This document shows positions 50,901 to 60,390 of a stretch of 64,000 nucleotides of DNA, piece after piece. This stretch comes from Pseudarthrobacter oxydans (GTDB lineage: Bacteria; Actinomycetota; Actinomycetes; Actinomycetales; Micrococcaceae). Both the position numbers and the translations under genes were made by a program. The notes beneath the pieces were generated by a model. That model was not told the DNA's origin. It made no database searches and saw only the letters and a program-made list of their open reading frames with translations. The stretch lies in contig NZ_JAUSSN010000002.1 in NCBI RefSeq assembly GCF_030812335.1, positions 430,657 through 494,656 of the forward strand. Reading direction: 5' to 3'. Each line of letters begins with the position of its first letter. Position 1 is the first letter of the stretch.

Positions 50901-51015
50901 AGTGGACCACGAGCAGCACGACCCCAGTCCCGGCCCACACCCCGTTAACCCACTCTTCCCTCCCCCGCCATTCGCCCACCCCCGCGCCGACAGCATTCCC
51001 CCGCACTGTTGAGGG

Positions 51016-52164
51016 GTGAGGATCGCAATTGTTGCTGAGTCATTCCTGCCGCTGATGAACGGGGTCACCCACTCGATCCTGCGGGTCCTGGAGCATCTGC
51101 AGGAGCGCGGAGACGAGGTGCTCGTGATCGCGCCGTCCACACAGGACACGGGCACCCCCGACGAGGTCTACGGGGCGCATGTCCACCGGCTGCCCTCGGT
51201 GCCGCTGGCCGGCTACGCGAACGTCCGGGTGGCGATGGGCGGTGTCTCCCGGGTCAAGCGAATCCTTGCCGGGTACGCCCCCGACGTCGTCCACCTGGCG
51301 TCGCCGTTCGTGCTCGGCTGGCGCGCGGCGCAGGCCGCCCACCAGCTGGGGATCCCCACCATCGCCGTCTACCAGACCGAGGTCCCGGGCTACGCCGGCC
51401 GCTACGGCGTCCCGTTCCTGGAGAACTGGGCGTGGAACCGGGTGGAGAACATCCACCTGCTGGCCTCCCGGACCCTCGCCCCCTCCAGCTTCGCGCTCAA
51501 CCAGCTCCGCGGCCGCGGCCTTCCGCGGGTCGAGATGTGGCGGCGCGGCGTGGACACGGAACGGTTCTCCCCGGACAGGCGCGACGCCGGCTGGCGGGCC
51601 GCCGTCGCCCCGGCCGGCGAGCGCATCATCGGCTACGTGGGCCGGCTCGCGGTCGAAAAACAGGTGCAGGACCTCGCCGTGCTCGCCGATGTCCCCGGCA
51701 CCCGGCTGGTGATTGTGGGCGACGGCCCCCAGCGCCAGGCCCTCGAGAATGCCCTGCCGGACGCGGTCTTCACCGGGTTCCTCGGCGGCGGGGAGCTGGC
51801 CCGCGCGGTGGCGTCCTTCGATCTCTTCGTGCACCCCGGCGAGTTCGAGACCTTCTGCCAGACCATCCAGGAGGCGATGGCCTCTGGTGTGCCCGTGGTC
51901 GCCACCGGCCGCGGCGGCCCGCTGGACCTCGTCGAGAACTCCCGCACCGGGTGGCTGTATGAGCCGGGGAACCTGGCCGCCCTGCGTTCCCATGTGGTGG
52001 ACCTGACGGGCGACGACGCCAAGCGTCGCGCGTTCGCCGCGGCGGCCCACGCTTCGGTCCAGGGCCGGACGTGGTCCGCCCTCTGCGCCGAGCTGGTCCA
52101 GCATTACCAGGCGGTCCTCCCCGCCCGTATCCCCGCCACCACCCCTCAAGGAGTCACCCTGTGA
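51016..52164 (+). CDS. GT4 glycosyltransferase (GDP-mannose-dependent mannosyltransferase-like)
   Basis: Family GT4 enzyme of 382 aa. The N-terminal MRIAIVAESFLPLMNGVTHS and the C-terminal donor site VHPGEFETFCQTIQEAMASG, VVATGRGGPLDLV are typical of the MgtA/PimB group that mannosylates lipids or glycans at the membrane. GYVGRLAVEKQV carries the phosphate-contacting Arg/Lys. The GTG at 51016 has GAGGG immediately before it. It overlaps the next gene by 4 bases, so mannolipid or exopolysaccharide synthesis with that gene is plausible. Confidence 0.82.
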   Translation: MRIAIVAESFLPLMNGVTHSILRVLEHLQERGDEVLVIAPSTQDTGTPDEVYGAHVHRLPSVPLAGYANVRVAMGGVSRVKRILAGYAPDVVHLASPFVLGWRAAQAAHQLGIPTIAVYQTEVPGYAGRYGVPFLENWAWNRVENIHLLASRTLAPSSFALNQLRGRGLPRVEMWRRGVDTERFSPDRRDAGWRAAVAPAGERIIGYVGRLAVEKQVQDLAVLADVPGTRLVIVGDGPQRQALENALPDAVFTGFLGGGELARAVASFDLFVHPGEFETFCQTIQEAMASGVPVVATGRGGPLDLVENSRTGWLYEPGNLAALRSHVVDLTGDDAKRRAFAAAAHASVQGRTWSALCAELVQHYQAVLPARIPATTPQGVTL

Positions 52165-53642
52165 GAATTTCCGTGATCGGCTGCGGTTACCTCGGAGCCG
52201 TCCACGCGGCCACCCTCGCCTCGATGGGCCACAGCGTGGTGGGGATCGACGTCGACGCCGCCAAGGTGGAGCAGCTGGGCCGGGGCGCGGCACCGTTCTT
52301 CGAGCCTGGGTTGGACGAACTCCTGCGCGACGGCATCGCCACCGGCCGGCTCGGCTTCTCCGCTGACTTCGCCGACACCGCCCAAGCTCAGCTGCATTTC
52401 CTCTGCGTGGGCACACCACAGGCCAAGACCTCCGACGGCGCCGACCTCAGTTACCTCGTCGCCGCCACGGAGGCGCTGCTCCCCCATCTGGCCGCACGGT
52501 CCGCCGTCGTGGGCAAGTCCACCGTCCCGGTCGGAACGGTGGACATGCTCCGCGGTGTGCTGTCGGCGCGGCCAGACGTGCTCCTGGGATGGAACCCCGA
52601 ATTCCTGCGCCAGGGCACGGCGGTCAAGGACTCGCTGGTCCCGGACCGCCTGGTGTACGGCATTCCCGAGGACGGCTCCTGCGGGGTCGGCACGCCAGGC
52701 GACACCCTCCCCGACGGCGGCCCCGCCCGCACCGGCCCAGGGAACGGCAGCACACCGGGCACCGGCGCAGCGGTCACCGCCCTCCTCGATGCCGTCTACG
52801 AGCCTCTGCTGGCCGCCGGGATTCCGCGTCTGGTCTGCAACTTCGCGACGGCGGAACTGATCAAGTCGGCGTCGAACGCGTACCTTGCCACGAAACTCAG
52901 TTTCATCAACGCCATGGCCGAACTCTGCGACGCGACGGGCGCCGACGTGAAACAGCTGGGCGCGGCGATGGGCTTCGATCCGCGCATCGGCAGCCGGTAC
53001 CTCCATGCCGGCCTGGGTTTCGGCGGCGGCTGCCTGCCGAAGGACATCCGCTCCCTCCGGGTCCAGGCGGCGGGCCTGGGCGTGGATTCGGTGGACCGGT
53101 GGATGGCGGTGGTGGATTCGATCAACCAGGACCAGCGTTCCCGCACCGTAGGGCTGGCCCGGGAACTGTGCGGCGGCGAGCTCTGCGGCCGCCGGGTCAC
53201 CGTGCTCGGCGCGGCCTTCAAACCGGACACGGACGATATCCGGGACTCCCCTGCCCTGGCCGTTGCCCTCCAGCTGGCGTCGGCCGGCGCCCATGTCACG
53301 GTGACGGACCCTGCCGCGATCAACAACGCGTGGCTCCGCTACCCGCAGCTGCGCTTCGAGCCGTCCACGACCGCGGCCCTGGAAGGGGCGGAGCTTGTGC
53401 TGCTGCTGACCGAGTGGGACGAGTACGCCGCGCTCCGGCCGGCCGCCGCCGGGGCGCTGGTCCGGCGCCGCACCCTGCTGGACGCCCGGAACGCCGTCGA
53501 CGCTGCGGCCTGGGAGGCGGCAGGCTGGACGGTCCGCGGCCTGGGACGCGGCCTGCGCCGGGGCCGCGCGACCGACCCGAGCGTAGCCGCGGGCCACCGG
53601 CTGGTCCCGGCCAGCCCGACCATCGCCGGCCCGCCCCGCTGA
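52161..53642 (+). CDS. UDP-glucose 6-dehydrogenase
   Basis: NAD-dependent enzyme of 493 aa making UDP-glucuronate. The Rossmann start RISVIGCGYLGAVHAA, FLCVGTPQ, VVGKSTVPVGT, and WNPEFLRQGTAVKD are present. The catalytic Cys lies in GFGGGCLPKDIRSL and LGAAFKPDTDDIRDSP is the C-terminal NAD-type domain. A Gly/Pro/Thr-rich insertion of about 30 residues lies between DRLVYGIPE and the central helix. The GTG start at 52161 overlaps the TGA of the glycosyltransferase. Supplies acidic sugar precursor for surface glycans. Confidence 0.9.
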   Translation: MRISVIGCGYLGAVHAATLASMGHSVVGIDVDAAKVEQLGRGAAPFFEPGLDELLRDGIATGRLGFSADFADTAQAQLHFLCVGTPQAKTSDGADLSYLVAATEALLPHLAARSAVVGKSTVPVGTVDMLRGVLSARPDVLLGWNPEFLRQGTAVKDSLVPDRLVYGIPEDGSCGVGTPGDTLPDGGPARTGPGNGSTPGTGAAVTALLDAVYEPLLAAGIPRLVCNFATAELIKSASNAYLATKLSFINAMAELCDATGADVKQLGAAMGFDPRIGSRYLHAGLGFGGGCLPKDIRSLRVQAAGLGVDSVDRWMAVVDSINQDQRSRTVGLARELCGGELCGRRVTVLGAAFKPDTDDIRDSPALAVALQLASAGAHVTVTDPAAINNAWLRYPQLRFEPSTTAALEGAELVLLLTEWDEYAALRPAAAGALVRRRTLLDARNAVDAAAWEAAGWTVRGLGRGLRRGRATDPSVAAGHRLVPASPTIAGPPR

Positions 53643-53811
53643 CAGGACCCGCCGGCACGACCCCACGTCAGGACCCACCAAGGACCCGCCGGCACAACCC
53701 GCCGGCACGCCGGGCGCCGAAGCCCGGGCGCCGACACGCCGGGCGCTGAACCCGCACGCCGAAACCCGTGCGCTGAAACGCCGGGCTCACGTGGTCAGCG
53801 CCCGGCCGTGT

Positions 53812-53824
53812 GGCCCCTATGATT
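53812..53824 (+). promoter_or_regulatory. Candidate -10 region of the first GGDEF-EAL gene
   Basis: GGCCCCTATGATT occurs here and again at 56185-56197 before the second paralogue; TATGAT would be the -10. The second site also has TGGACA 16 bases upstream. The 150 bases before this contain short GC-rich repeats (GACCCGCCGGCAC, CGCCGGGCGC) and no gene. Confidence 0.45.
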
Positions 53825-53868
53825 TCCTGAGGGGAGGGACTCTATATGAACTACCGGTGGTCTCAGAT

Positions 53869-56142
53869 ATGTACGGCGGTGGCACCGTGACGGCTTCCCC
53901 GCACCCGCCGCCCGGCGTCGAGTCGGTGCTGGAGTCCAGCCCCGATGCCCTCCTGGTGATCGCCGAGGACGGCACCATCCGCCTGGTCAACGCCGCCGCC
54001 GAGCGCATGTTTGGCTATACCCGCGGTGAGCTCGTGGGCCAGGACCACCGCATGCTTCTCGCCGAAGGGTTCCGCAGCGGCTTCCACCGGCTCTTCTTCG
54101 CCCTCCGCAAGGACGCCGACGCCGGCCGCACCGCCGTCAGCGGGCCCGGACCCGCCACCGCGCCGGACGCCGCCGCCGGCACCGTCCCCACAACGGCCGG
54201 CACCGCTCCAGGCACCGCCCCCACAACGGCCGCCGCCTCCGCCCTCCCCCCGGTCGAGGCCTACGGGGTGCGGCGCGACGGCACCGAGTTCCAGGGCGAA
54301 GTGGCCTGCTCGCTGCTCGTCCAGGACACCGACGGCGCGCCCCTGAGCATGGCCGTCGCCGTCCGCGACACGTCGCACCGGCGCGCCGCGGACGCGGGGC
54401 TCCGCGAGGCCCTGTCCCTGCTCAGCGCCACGCTGGAATCCACGGCCGACGGCATTCTCGTCGTCGGCGGCGACGGCCGGATCGCCAGCGTCAACAACCA
54501 GTTTGTCTCCATGTGGGGCGTCCCGCGCGAGCTGCTGGCCACCCAGGACGACGACGCCGTGATGGGCTTCGTCATGGACCAGCTGGTGGACCCCGAGCAG
54601 TTCGTCGAGAAGATCGCTGCGCTTTACGCCGATCCGGACTCCGAGAGCCACGACGTCCTGGACTTCCTGGACGGCCGCACCTTCGAACGCTATTCCCGCC
54701 CGCAGAAGGTCGCGGACCGGGTCGTCGGCCGGGTGTGGAGTTTCCGCGACGTGACCCCGGCCCGGGTCGCGCAGGACCTGATCACCCAGGCCATGGCCGA
54801 TCTCGCCGAGCAGGCCGCCCTGCTCAAGGCCCTCGCGTTCCAGGACCCGCTGACCGGGCTGTCCAACCGGCAGCTGTTCAACGACCACCTCGAGGCTGCC
54901 CTGCGCGGGCCGTGCGGCACCGCCGTCGACGTCCTGCTCCTGGACCTGGACGACTTCAAGGAAGTCAACGACATCCTGGGCCACCACGCCGGGGACCAGC
55001 TGCTGATCGAGGTCGGCCGGCGCCTGCGGGAGTGCATCCGCCCGAACGACGTTGTAGCACGCCTGGGTGGTGACGAATTTGTGGTGCTGCTGGTCGGTTC
55101 ACTGGACCCCGACGCGGTGGCCGACCGGATCGTGGCGTCCCTGCGGGCGCCCCTCTGGATCGACGGGACCATGCTGCGCCCGAGCCTGAGCCTGGGCCTG
55201 GCGTCGATCAAGGAGGACGCCGTGGACGCCTCCGAGCTGCTGCGCCGCGCCGACATCGCGATGTACGCGGCGAAAGCTGCCGGGAAGAACCGGTACCTGC
55301 GGTTCCGCCCGAAGATGATGAAATCCCTCGTGGAGCGCACCGAGCTGGAGGCGGGTCTGCGGCTGGCGGTGGACGCCGGCGAGATCGCCGTGCACTACCA
55401 GCCCATCGTCTCGGCCCGGAGCGGCGTCGTGGTGAAGGTGGAGGCGCTGGCCCGCTGGGAGCGCGACGGCGGCATCGTCCCCCCGGCGCAGTTCATCCCG
55501 GCGGCGGAACGCAGCGGCCTGATTGTCGAGATCGGCACGGAGGTGCTGCTGAAGGGCTGCACAGAGCTGGGACCCTGGCTGGCGGAGGACTCCGTGCGGG
55601 CCCTCGCCGTCAACGTCTCCGGGGTGCAGCTGCAGCACGGGGACTTCGCCGAACTGCTGCTGGCCGTCGCCAGGAACACCGGCGTGAAGCCGCGGCAGCT
55701 GGTCGTGGAAGTCACCGAAAGTGTCTTCTTCCACGACGACTGCCACGTGATCCAGCAGCTCACCGCGCTCCGGAACGCCGGCGTGCGGGTGGCGCTGGAT
55801 GATTTCGGCACCGGCTTCTCCTCGCTGGGGCGGCTTCAGGGGCTCCCCGTGGACACCCTGAAAATCGACCAGTCCTTCACGTCCATGATCCACACCGGGG
55901 ACGAAAAACTGCCGATCCTTTCCTGCATGATCGCCATGGCGCACGGCCTGGGCCTGACCGTGACCGCCGAAGGCGTCGAGACGTCAGCGCAAGCCGAATA
56001 CCTGATGAAGCTGGACTGCGATTCGCTGCAGGGCTTCCTGTTCTCCCGCCCCACCGGCGGCCCGGGACTGCAGCCCGCCATTGCCCGGTCCAACGACGCG
56101 TTCGCCGCCCTTCGGGGGGAACGGGTCTCCGAGCCCCGGTGA
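53869..56142 (+). CDS. PAS-PAS-GGDEF-EAL protein, paralogue 1
   Basis: c-di-GMP signalling protein of about 757 aa. An N-terminal PAS domain (SSPDALLVIAEDGTI) is followed by an Ala/Thr/Pro-rich linker and a second PAS (STADGILVVGGDGRI). The GGDEF domain has intact DLDDFKEVND, an RPND inhibitory site (391-394) and GGDEF (400-404). EAL (525-527), NVSGVQLQ, EVTES, DDFGTGFSS and TAEGVET are all intact. So both synthesis and hydrolysis look possible. No transmembrane segment is seen. ATG 53869 is chosen; GTG 53791 is an in-frame alternative. Confidence 0.88.
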   Translation: MYGGGTVTASPHPPPGVESVLESSPDALLVIAEDGTIRLVNAAAERMFGYTRGELVGQDHRMLLAEGFRSGFHRLFFALRKDADAGRTAVSGPGPATAPDAAAGTVPTTAGTAPGTAPTTAAASALPPVEAYGVRRDGTEFQGEVACSLLVQDTDGAPLSMAVAVRDTSHRRAADAGLREALSLLSATLESTADGILVVGGDGRIASVNNQFVSMWGVPRELLATQDDDAVMGFVMDQLVDPEQFVEKIAALYADPDSESHDVLDFLDGRTFERYSRPQKVADRVVGRVWSFRDVTPARVAQDLITQAMADLAEQAALLKALAFQDPLTGLSNRQLFNDHLEAALRGPCGTAVDVLLLDLDDFKEVNDILGHHAGDQLLIEVGRRLRECIRPNDVVARLGGDEFVVLLVGSLDPDAVADRIVASLRAPLWIDGTMLRPSLSLGLASIKEDAVDASELLRRADIAMYAAKAAGKNRYLRFRPKMMKSLVERTELEAGLRLAVDAGEIAVHYQPIVSARSGVVVKVEALARWERDGGIVPPAQFIPAAERSGLIVEIGTEVLLKGCTELGPWLAEDSVRALAVNVSGVQLQHGDFAELLLAVARNTGVKPRQLVVEVTESVFFHDDCHVIQQLTALRNAGVRVALDDFGTGFSSLGRLQGLPVDTLKIDQSFTSMIHTGDEKLPILSCMIAMAHGLGLTVTAEGVETSAQAEYLMKLDCDSLQGFLFSRPTGGPGLQPAIARSNDAFAALRGERVSEPR

Positions 56143-56276
56143 CCCGGGCCCGTTCCGCGGCCGGGTACTGGACAAGGGACCAGCGGCCCCTATGATTCAG
56201 GAACGCATTGTCCGCGGCGCCGCCGCCGGATCAGCCATCAGCACATTAACCGTCGCTTCGGGGGGCCGGTATCGCC

Positions 56277-58379
56277 GTGGGAACTGGGATTGAAGAAGCC
56301 CTGCTGGAGCAGGGTCCCGATGCTGTCTTGCTGCTGACCGCGGACGGGACCATCGCCTTCGTGAACGCGGCCGCCGAGCGCCTCTTCGGCTACCCGCGCG
56401 AGCAGTTGCTCGGCGCCCGGCACACCGTCCTGCTCTCCGAGGACGAGCGCGGCGGCTTCCTGCGGGTCCTGGGCCGGCTGGGCCGCGGCAGCCTGTCCGG
56501 CAGCCGGCCGTTCGCGGCGGCAGGCCGCCGTCGGGACGGCAGCGAACTGTCCCTGGAGATCACCTGCTCGCTGGTGACGCTCGACGACGGCCCGGCCATG
56601 GCAGTTTCCGTCCGGGACGGCAGCCACCGGGAAGACACCGATTCCGGGCGCCGGCTGGCCGTCTCGCTGCTCGATGCCACGCTGGAATCCACCGCCGACG
56701 GCATTGTGGTCATCTCCAACGAGGGACTCGTCACCGGCATCAACGACCAGTACCTGAAGCTGTGGGGCATGCCGCCGGAGATGCTCGCGGCGGAGGACCC
56801 GACGGCGCTGGTCACCTTCATCTCCCGGCAGCTGCGCGATCCGGACTACTTCCTGCAGAAGGTCTCGGAGCTCTACGCCGACCGGGTCAAACAGAGCCAC
56901 GACGTGCTGGACTTCAAGGACGGCCGCACCGTGGAGCTCTACTCCCGGCCGCAGAAGGTCGCGGAGAAGATCGTGGGCCGAATCTGGAACTTCCGCGACA
57001 TCACCTCCACCCAGCGCGCCCAGGACCAGGCCCGCCGCGCCCTGGCGGAACTCGCCGAGCAGGCCGACAAACTCAAGGAACTCGCGTTCCAGGACCCGCT
57101 GACAGGGCTGGCCAACCGGACACTCTTCACCGAACGCGTCGTGGCAGCGCTGCTAACCCTCGATCCGGTGCATGTGCTGCTGCTGGACCTGGATGACTTC
57201 AAGGAAGTGAACGACATCCTGGGCCACCACGCCGGGGATGAGATGCTGGTGAAAATCGCCGGCCGGCTGCAGCAGTGCGTCGGGCCGCACGGCACCGTGG
57301 CGCGCCTCGGCGGGGACGAGTTTGTGGTCCTGCTGATCGGCTGCAACGATTCCGACGCCGTGGCGCAGCGGATCGTGGCGACCCTGAACGCCCCGTTCTC
57401 CATCGAGGGGACGCTGATGCGGCCGGCCCTCAGCCTGGGCGTCGCCTCGCGCGGCGCCGGGGCGATGACGTCCTCGGAGCTGCTCCGGCAGGCGGACCTG
57501 GCCATGTATGCCGCCAAGGAAGCCGGCAAGAACTGCTACCTGCATTTCCAGCCGGCGATGCTGACCGAGCTGCTGGCACGGACCCAGCTGACCGCCGGGC
57601 TAAGGCGGGCCGTGGAGCTGGGGCAGATCATCGTGCACTACCAGCCCGTGGTGTCCACCGAGCTGCTGGAGGTCGTGCAGTTCGAGGCGCTGGCCCGCTG
57701 GCAGTTCGAGGGGAAGCTGATGCCCCCGGACGAGTTCATCAGGACCGCCGAACGCAGCGGCCTGATCCGGGACATCGGGGCGGAGGTGCTCCGGCGCAGC
57801 TGCGCCGAACTGCAGCCCTGGCTGGCGGAGGACCCGTCCCGGTCCCTGGCGGTGAACGTCTCCGGCGTGCAGCTGCTGCACCGGGACTTCGCCGAACGCG
57901 TCCTGGACATTGCGGCGTGGGCCCACGTGGACCCGCACCAGCTGGTGCTGGAGGTGACGGAGAGTGTGTTCTTCGATCCCCGGACCCACGTCATCGCCCA
58001 GCTCGAGAGCCTGCGCGGGGCCGGCATCCGGGTAGCCCTGGACGATTTCGGCACCGGCTACTCCTCGCTGGGCCGTCTGCAGGAGCTCCCCGTGGACATC
58101 GTCAAGATCGACAAGTCGTTCGTCTCCATGCTGCACACCGGGGCGGAGAAGCTGCCGATCCTGACCTCGATGATCCACATGGCCCGCAGCCTGGGCCTGA
58201 AGGTCACCGCCGAGGGCATCGAAACCTCGGAACAGGCCCGCTACCTCATGGCGCAGGGCTGCGATGCCCTGCAGGGCTTCCTCTTCTCCCGCCCGGAGCC
58301 GGAACACCGCCGGGAACTGGGTATCCGCAACACGGCCGCGGCGGTTGCGGCCCTGGCCGAGGTGGCCCGTCCGGGATAG
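56277..58379 (+). CDS. PAS-PAS-GGDEF-EAL protein, paralogue 2
   Basis: c-di-GMP protein of 700 aa, closely related to its upstream neighbour across the whole length (STADGIVVISNEGLV, YSRPQKVAEKIVGRIW, DLDDFKEVNDILGHHAGDEML). GGDEF is at 345-349 and EAL at 470-472, with DDFGTGYSSLGRL and TAEGIET intact. The inhibitory site is lost: GPHG replaces RxxD. It should therefore lack product inhibition at that site. The GTG at 56277 has GGGGG about 11 bases upstream. Confidence 0.87.
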   Translation: MGTGIEEALLEQGPDAVLLLTADGTIAFVNAAAERLFGYPREQLLGARHTVLLSEDERGGFLRVLGRLGRGSLSGSRPFAAAGRRRDGSELSLEITCSLVTLDDGPAMAVSVRDGSHREDTDSGRRLAVSLLDATLESTADGIVVISNEGLVTGINDQYLKLWGMPPEMLAAEDPTALVTFISRQLRDPDYFLQKVSELYADRVKQSHDVLDFKDGRTVELYSRPQKVAEKIVGRIWNFRDITSTQRAQDQARRALAELAEQADKLKELAFQDPLTGLANRTLFTERVVAALLTLDPVHVLLLDLDDFKEVNDILGHHAGDEMLVKIAGRLQQCVGPHGTVARLGGDEFVVLLIGCNDSDAVAQRIVATLNAPFSIEGTLMRPALSLGVASRGAGAMTSSELLRQADLAMYAAKEAGKNCYLHFQPAMLTELLARTQLTAGLRRAVELGQIIVHYQPVVSTELLEVVQFEALARWQFEGKLMPPDEFIRTAERSGLIRDIGAEVLRRSCAELQPWLAEDPSRSLAVNVSGVQLLHRDFAERVLDIAAWAHVDPHQLVLEVTESVFFDPRTHVIAQLESLRGAGIRVALDDFGTGYSSLGRLQELPVDIVKIDKSFVSMLHTGAEKLPILTSMIHMARSLGLKVTAEGIETSEQARYLMAQGCDALQGFLFSRPEPEHRRELGIRNTAAAVAALAEVARPG

Positions 58380-58523
58380 CCTGCCCGGCATTCTTGGGCG
58401 CGGCATGATGCGCAGCGCCCCGCAACCGGCAACTGCGCATATGCTTCAGGGAGCGCAGCCCGCCTTGCTCTCCGCAGGAGCGGCTGCCATCCGTATCCAT
58501 CGGCTTGGGGGCAGGCAAAACAC

Positions 58524-60350
58524 ATGGAAGCTGGACTCGCAGACCTGCTGCTCGAACACGGCCCGGATCCGCTGCTGCTGCTCGCTCCGGACGGGTCGAT
58601 CTCCTACCTGAACACCGCCGCCGAGGAGCTCTTCGGCTACTCTCGGTCACAGCTGCTGGGCACCGACGCCGGCCTGCTCCTGGCCGCGGCCTTCCGCGCG
58701 GAGTTCCGCGCTCTCCTCGCCGGGCTGGCCAGACCGGCGCCCCGTGCCGGCGAGCCCATCGCCGGCCACGGCCGCCGGGCTGACGGCACCGAAATCCCGG
58801 TCGAAATCACGTGCTCCCTGCTGCCCGCCGCCGAGGCAGGCTCGGCCGCGCCGTCCGTCGCGCTTTCGGTCCGCGGCGCCGGGCACCGGACGGAGCCGCA
58901 CCCGAAGCACCCGGACGACGGCGGCGGGACAGCGGGCGGCGCCGCGCACCGCCGTCGGACGCTGGCTGCGTCGACGGCCGCTCCCGCCGCCTTTGCCGGC
59001 CGCGATGACCAGGTGCGGGCCGGTGTGCTGCGTGATCCGCTGACGTCGCTGCCCAACGGCACCCTGTTCAACGAGCGGCTCGCCGCCGCGCTGCGCCGCC
59101 CGGACCCGGTGGATGTGCTGCTGCTGAGCCTGGATGACTTGAAGAACCTCACCGGCCTGCTGGGCCGCTCCGCCGCGGACGAACTGCTGGTGGAGGTCGC
59201 GAGCCTGTTGCGCAACTGCGTCCGCCCGCACGACACCGTGGCCCGGCTCGGCGGCGACGAGTTCGTGGTGCTGCTGACCGAATGCCAGAACGCTGACTCT
59301 GTGGCCGCGCGGATCGCCGAGTCACTGTCCGGGCCGCTGCGTGTCGGCGGGTCGCTGGTCCGGCCGGGCGTGAGCATGGGCCTGGCCTCCCGGTCGTCCC
59401 CGACGCTCGACGGCGCGGAGCTGCTCCGGCGCGCCGACACTGCCCTGACGGCGGCGAAGTCGGCCGCGAGGGACGGCGGCAGGAACGCCTGGCTGCGGTT
59501 CCGGCCGGAGATGCTGAACACCGGGGCCGACGTGTCCGCCGCGGCGGACATGTCCATCGGGGCCGACGGCCAGGCCGGGCTCCGGCAGGCGGTGGAGCTG
59601 GGCGAGGTCTCAGTCCACTACCAGCCCGTGGTGTCCCCGGGGCGCGGTGCGGTGGTGCAGTTCGAGGCGTTTGCGCGCTGGGAACGGCACGGCCGGCTGG
59701 TCCCGCCCAACCAGTTCCTGCCCGTGGCCGAGCAGAGCGGCCTGATCCGCGAGATCGGTGACGAGGTCCTGCGCCGGGCCTGCGCCGAGATCCGGCCCTG
59801 GCTGGCCGGCGATGCCGCATGCAGCGTCTCGGTGAACGTCTCCGGCCTGCAGTTCCAGAACCGGGACTTTGCCACGGAGGTGCTCGCGATCCTGGCGTCC
59901 GCCGGGGTGGATCCGCGCCAACTCAGGCTGGAACTGACCGAGAGTGCGTTCTTCGGGCCGGACTCGGCGGTGCTGCGTCAGCTGAGCGCGTTGAGGGCGG
60001 CCGGCGTGCGAATCGCGATGGACGACTTCGGTACGGGCTACCTGTCCCCGGACGGGCTCGCGGAGCTGCCGCTGGATGAGGTCAAGATCGACCGCTCCCT
60101 GGTGGCGATGATCAGGTCCGGCCAGGAACTGCTGCCGCTTTTGGGCACCATGATCGACGCAGCGCACGCCCTGGGCCTGCAGGTCACGGCCGAGGGCGTC
60201 GAAACAGCGGAGCAGGCGAAGTACCTGATGGATCGCGGCTGCGACTCCCTGCAGGGCTATTTGTTCGCCCGGCCGGCCCCGGCCGGCGGGCTGGCCGGGG
60301 CCGTGGAGAGCGCGCTGACAACGATCGACAAGGTCGACGCCGCGGGTTAG
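58524..60350 (+). CDS. PAS-GGDEF-EAL protein, paralogue 3, degenerate
   Basis: Protein of 608 aa lacking the second PAS domain; a low-complexity His/Gly/Arg-rich linker replaces it. GGDEF (243-247) and an RPHD site remain, but the metal-binding Asp is Ser202 (SLDDLKNL instead of DLDDFKEV) and the substrate Asn-Asp pair reads Thr-Gly. The EAL motif is EAF (about 381-383), although NVSGLQ, ELTES, DDFGTGY and TAEGVET are kept. Cyclase activity is unlikely; it may hydrolyse c-di-GMP weakly or act as a sensor. Confidence 0.85.
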   Translation: MEAGLADLLLEHGPDPLLLLAPDGSISYLNTAAEELFGYSRSQLLGTDAGLLLAAAFRAEFRALLAGLARPAPRAGEPIAGHGRRADGTEIPVEITCSLLPAAEAGSAAPSVALSVRGAGHRTEPHPKHPDDGGGTAGGAAHRRRTLAASTAAPAAFAGRDDQVRAGVLRDPLTSLPNGTLFNERLAAALRRPDPVDVLLLSLDDLKNLTGLLGRSAADELLVEVASLLRNCVRPHDTVARLGGDEFVVLLTECQNADSVAARIAESLSGPLRVGGSLVRPGVSMGLASRSSPTLDGAELLRRADTALTAAKSAARDGGRNAWLRFRPEMLNTGADVSAAADMSIGADGQAGLRQAVELGEVSVHYQPVVSPGRGAVVQFEAFARWERHGRLVPPNQFLPVAEQSGLIREIGDEVLRRACAEIRPWLAGDAACSVSVNVSGLQFQNRDFATEVLAILASAGVDPRQLRLELTESAFFGPDSAVLRQLSALRAAGVRIAMDDFGTGYLSPDGLAELPLDEVKIDRSLVAMIRSGQELLPLLGTMIDAAHALGLQVTAEGVETAEQAKYLMDRGCDSLQGYLFARPAPAGGLAGAVESALTTIDKVDAAG

Positions 60351-60390
60351 CCCGGCGCGGCTTACCTGCGCCTGCCGTGCAGCCCGGCGC

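Noticed and set aside
53643..53790. Regulatory RNA in the GC-rich gap before the first GGDEF gene
   Set aside because: Only short simple repeats (GACCCGCCGGCAC and CGCCGGGCGC) are seen, with no conserved fold recognised.
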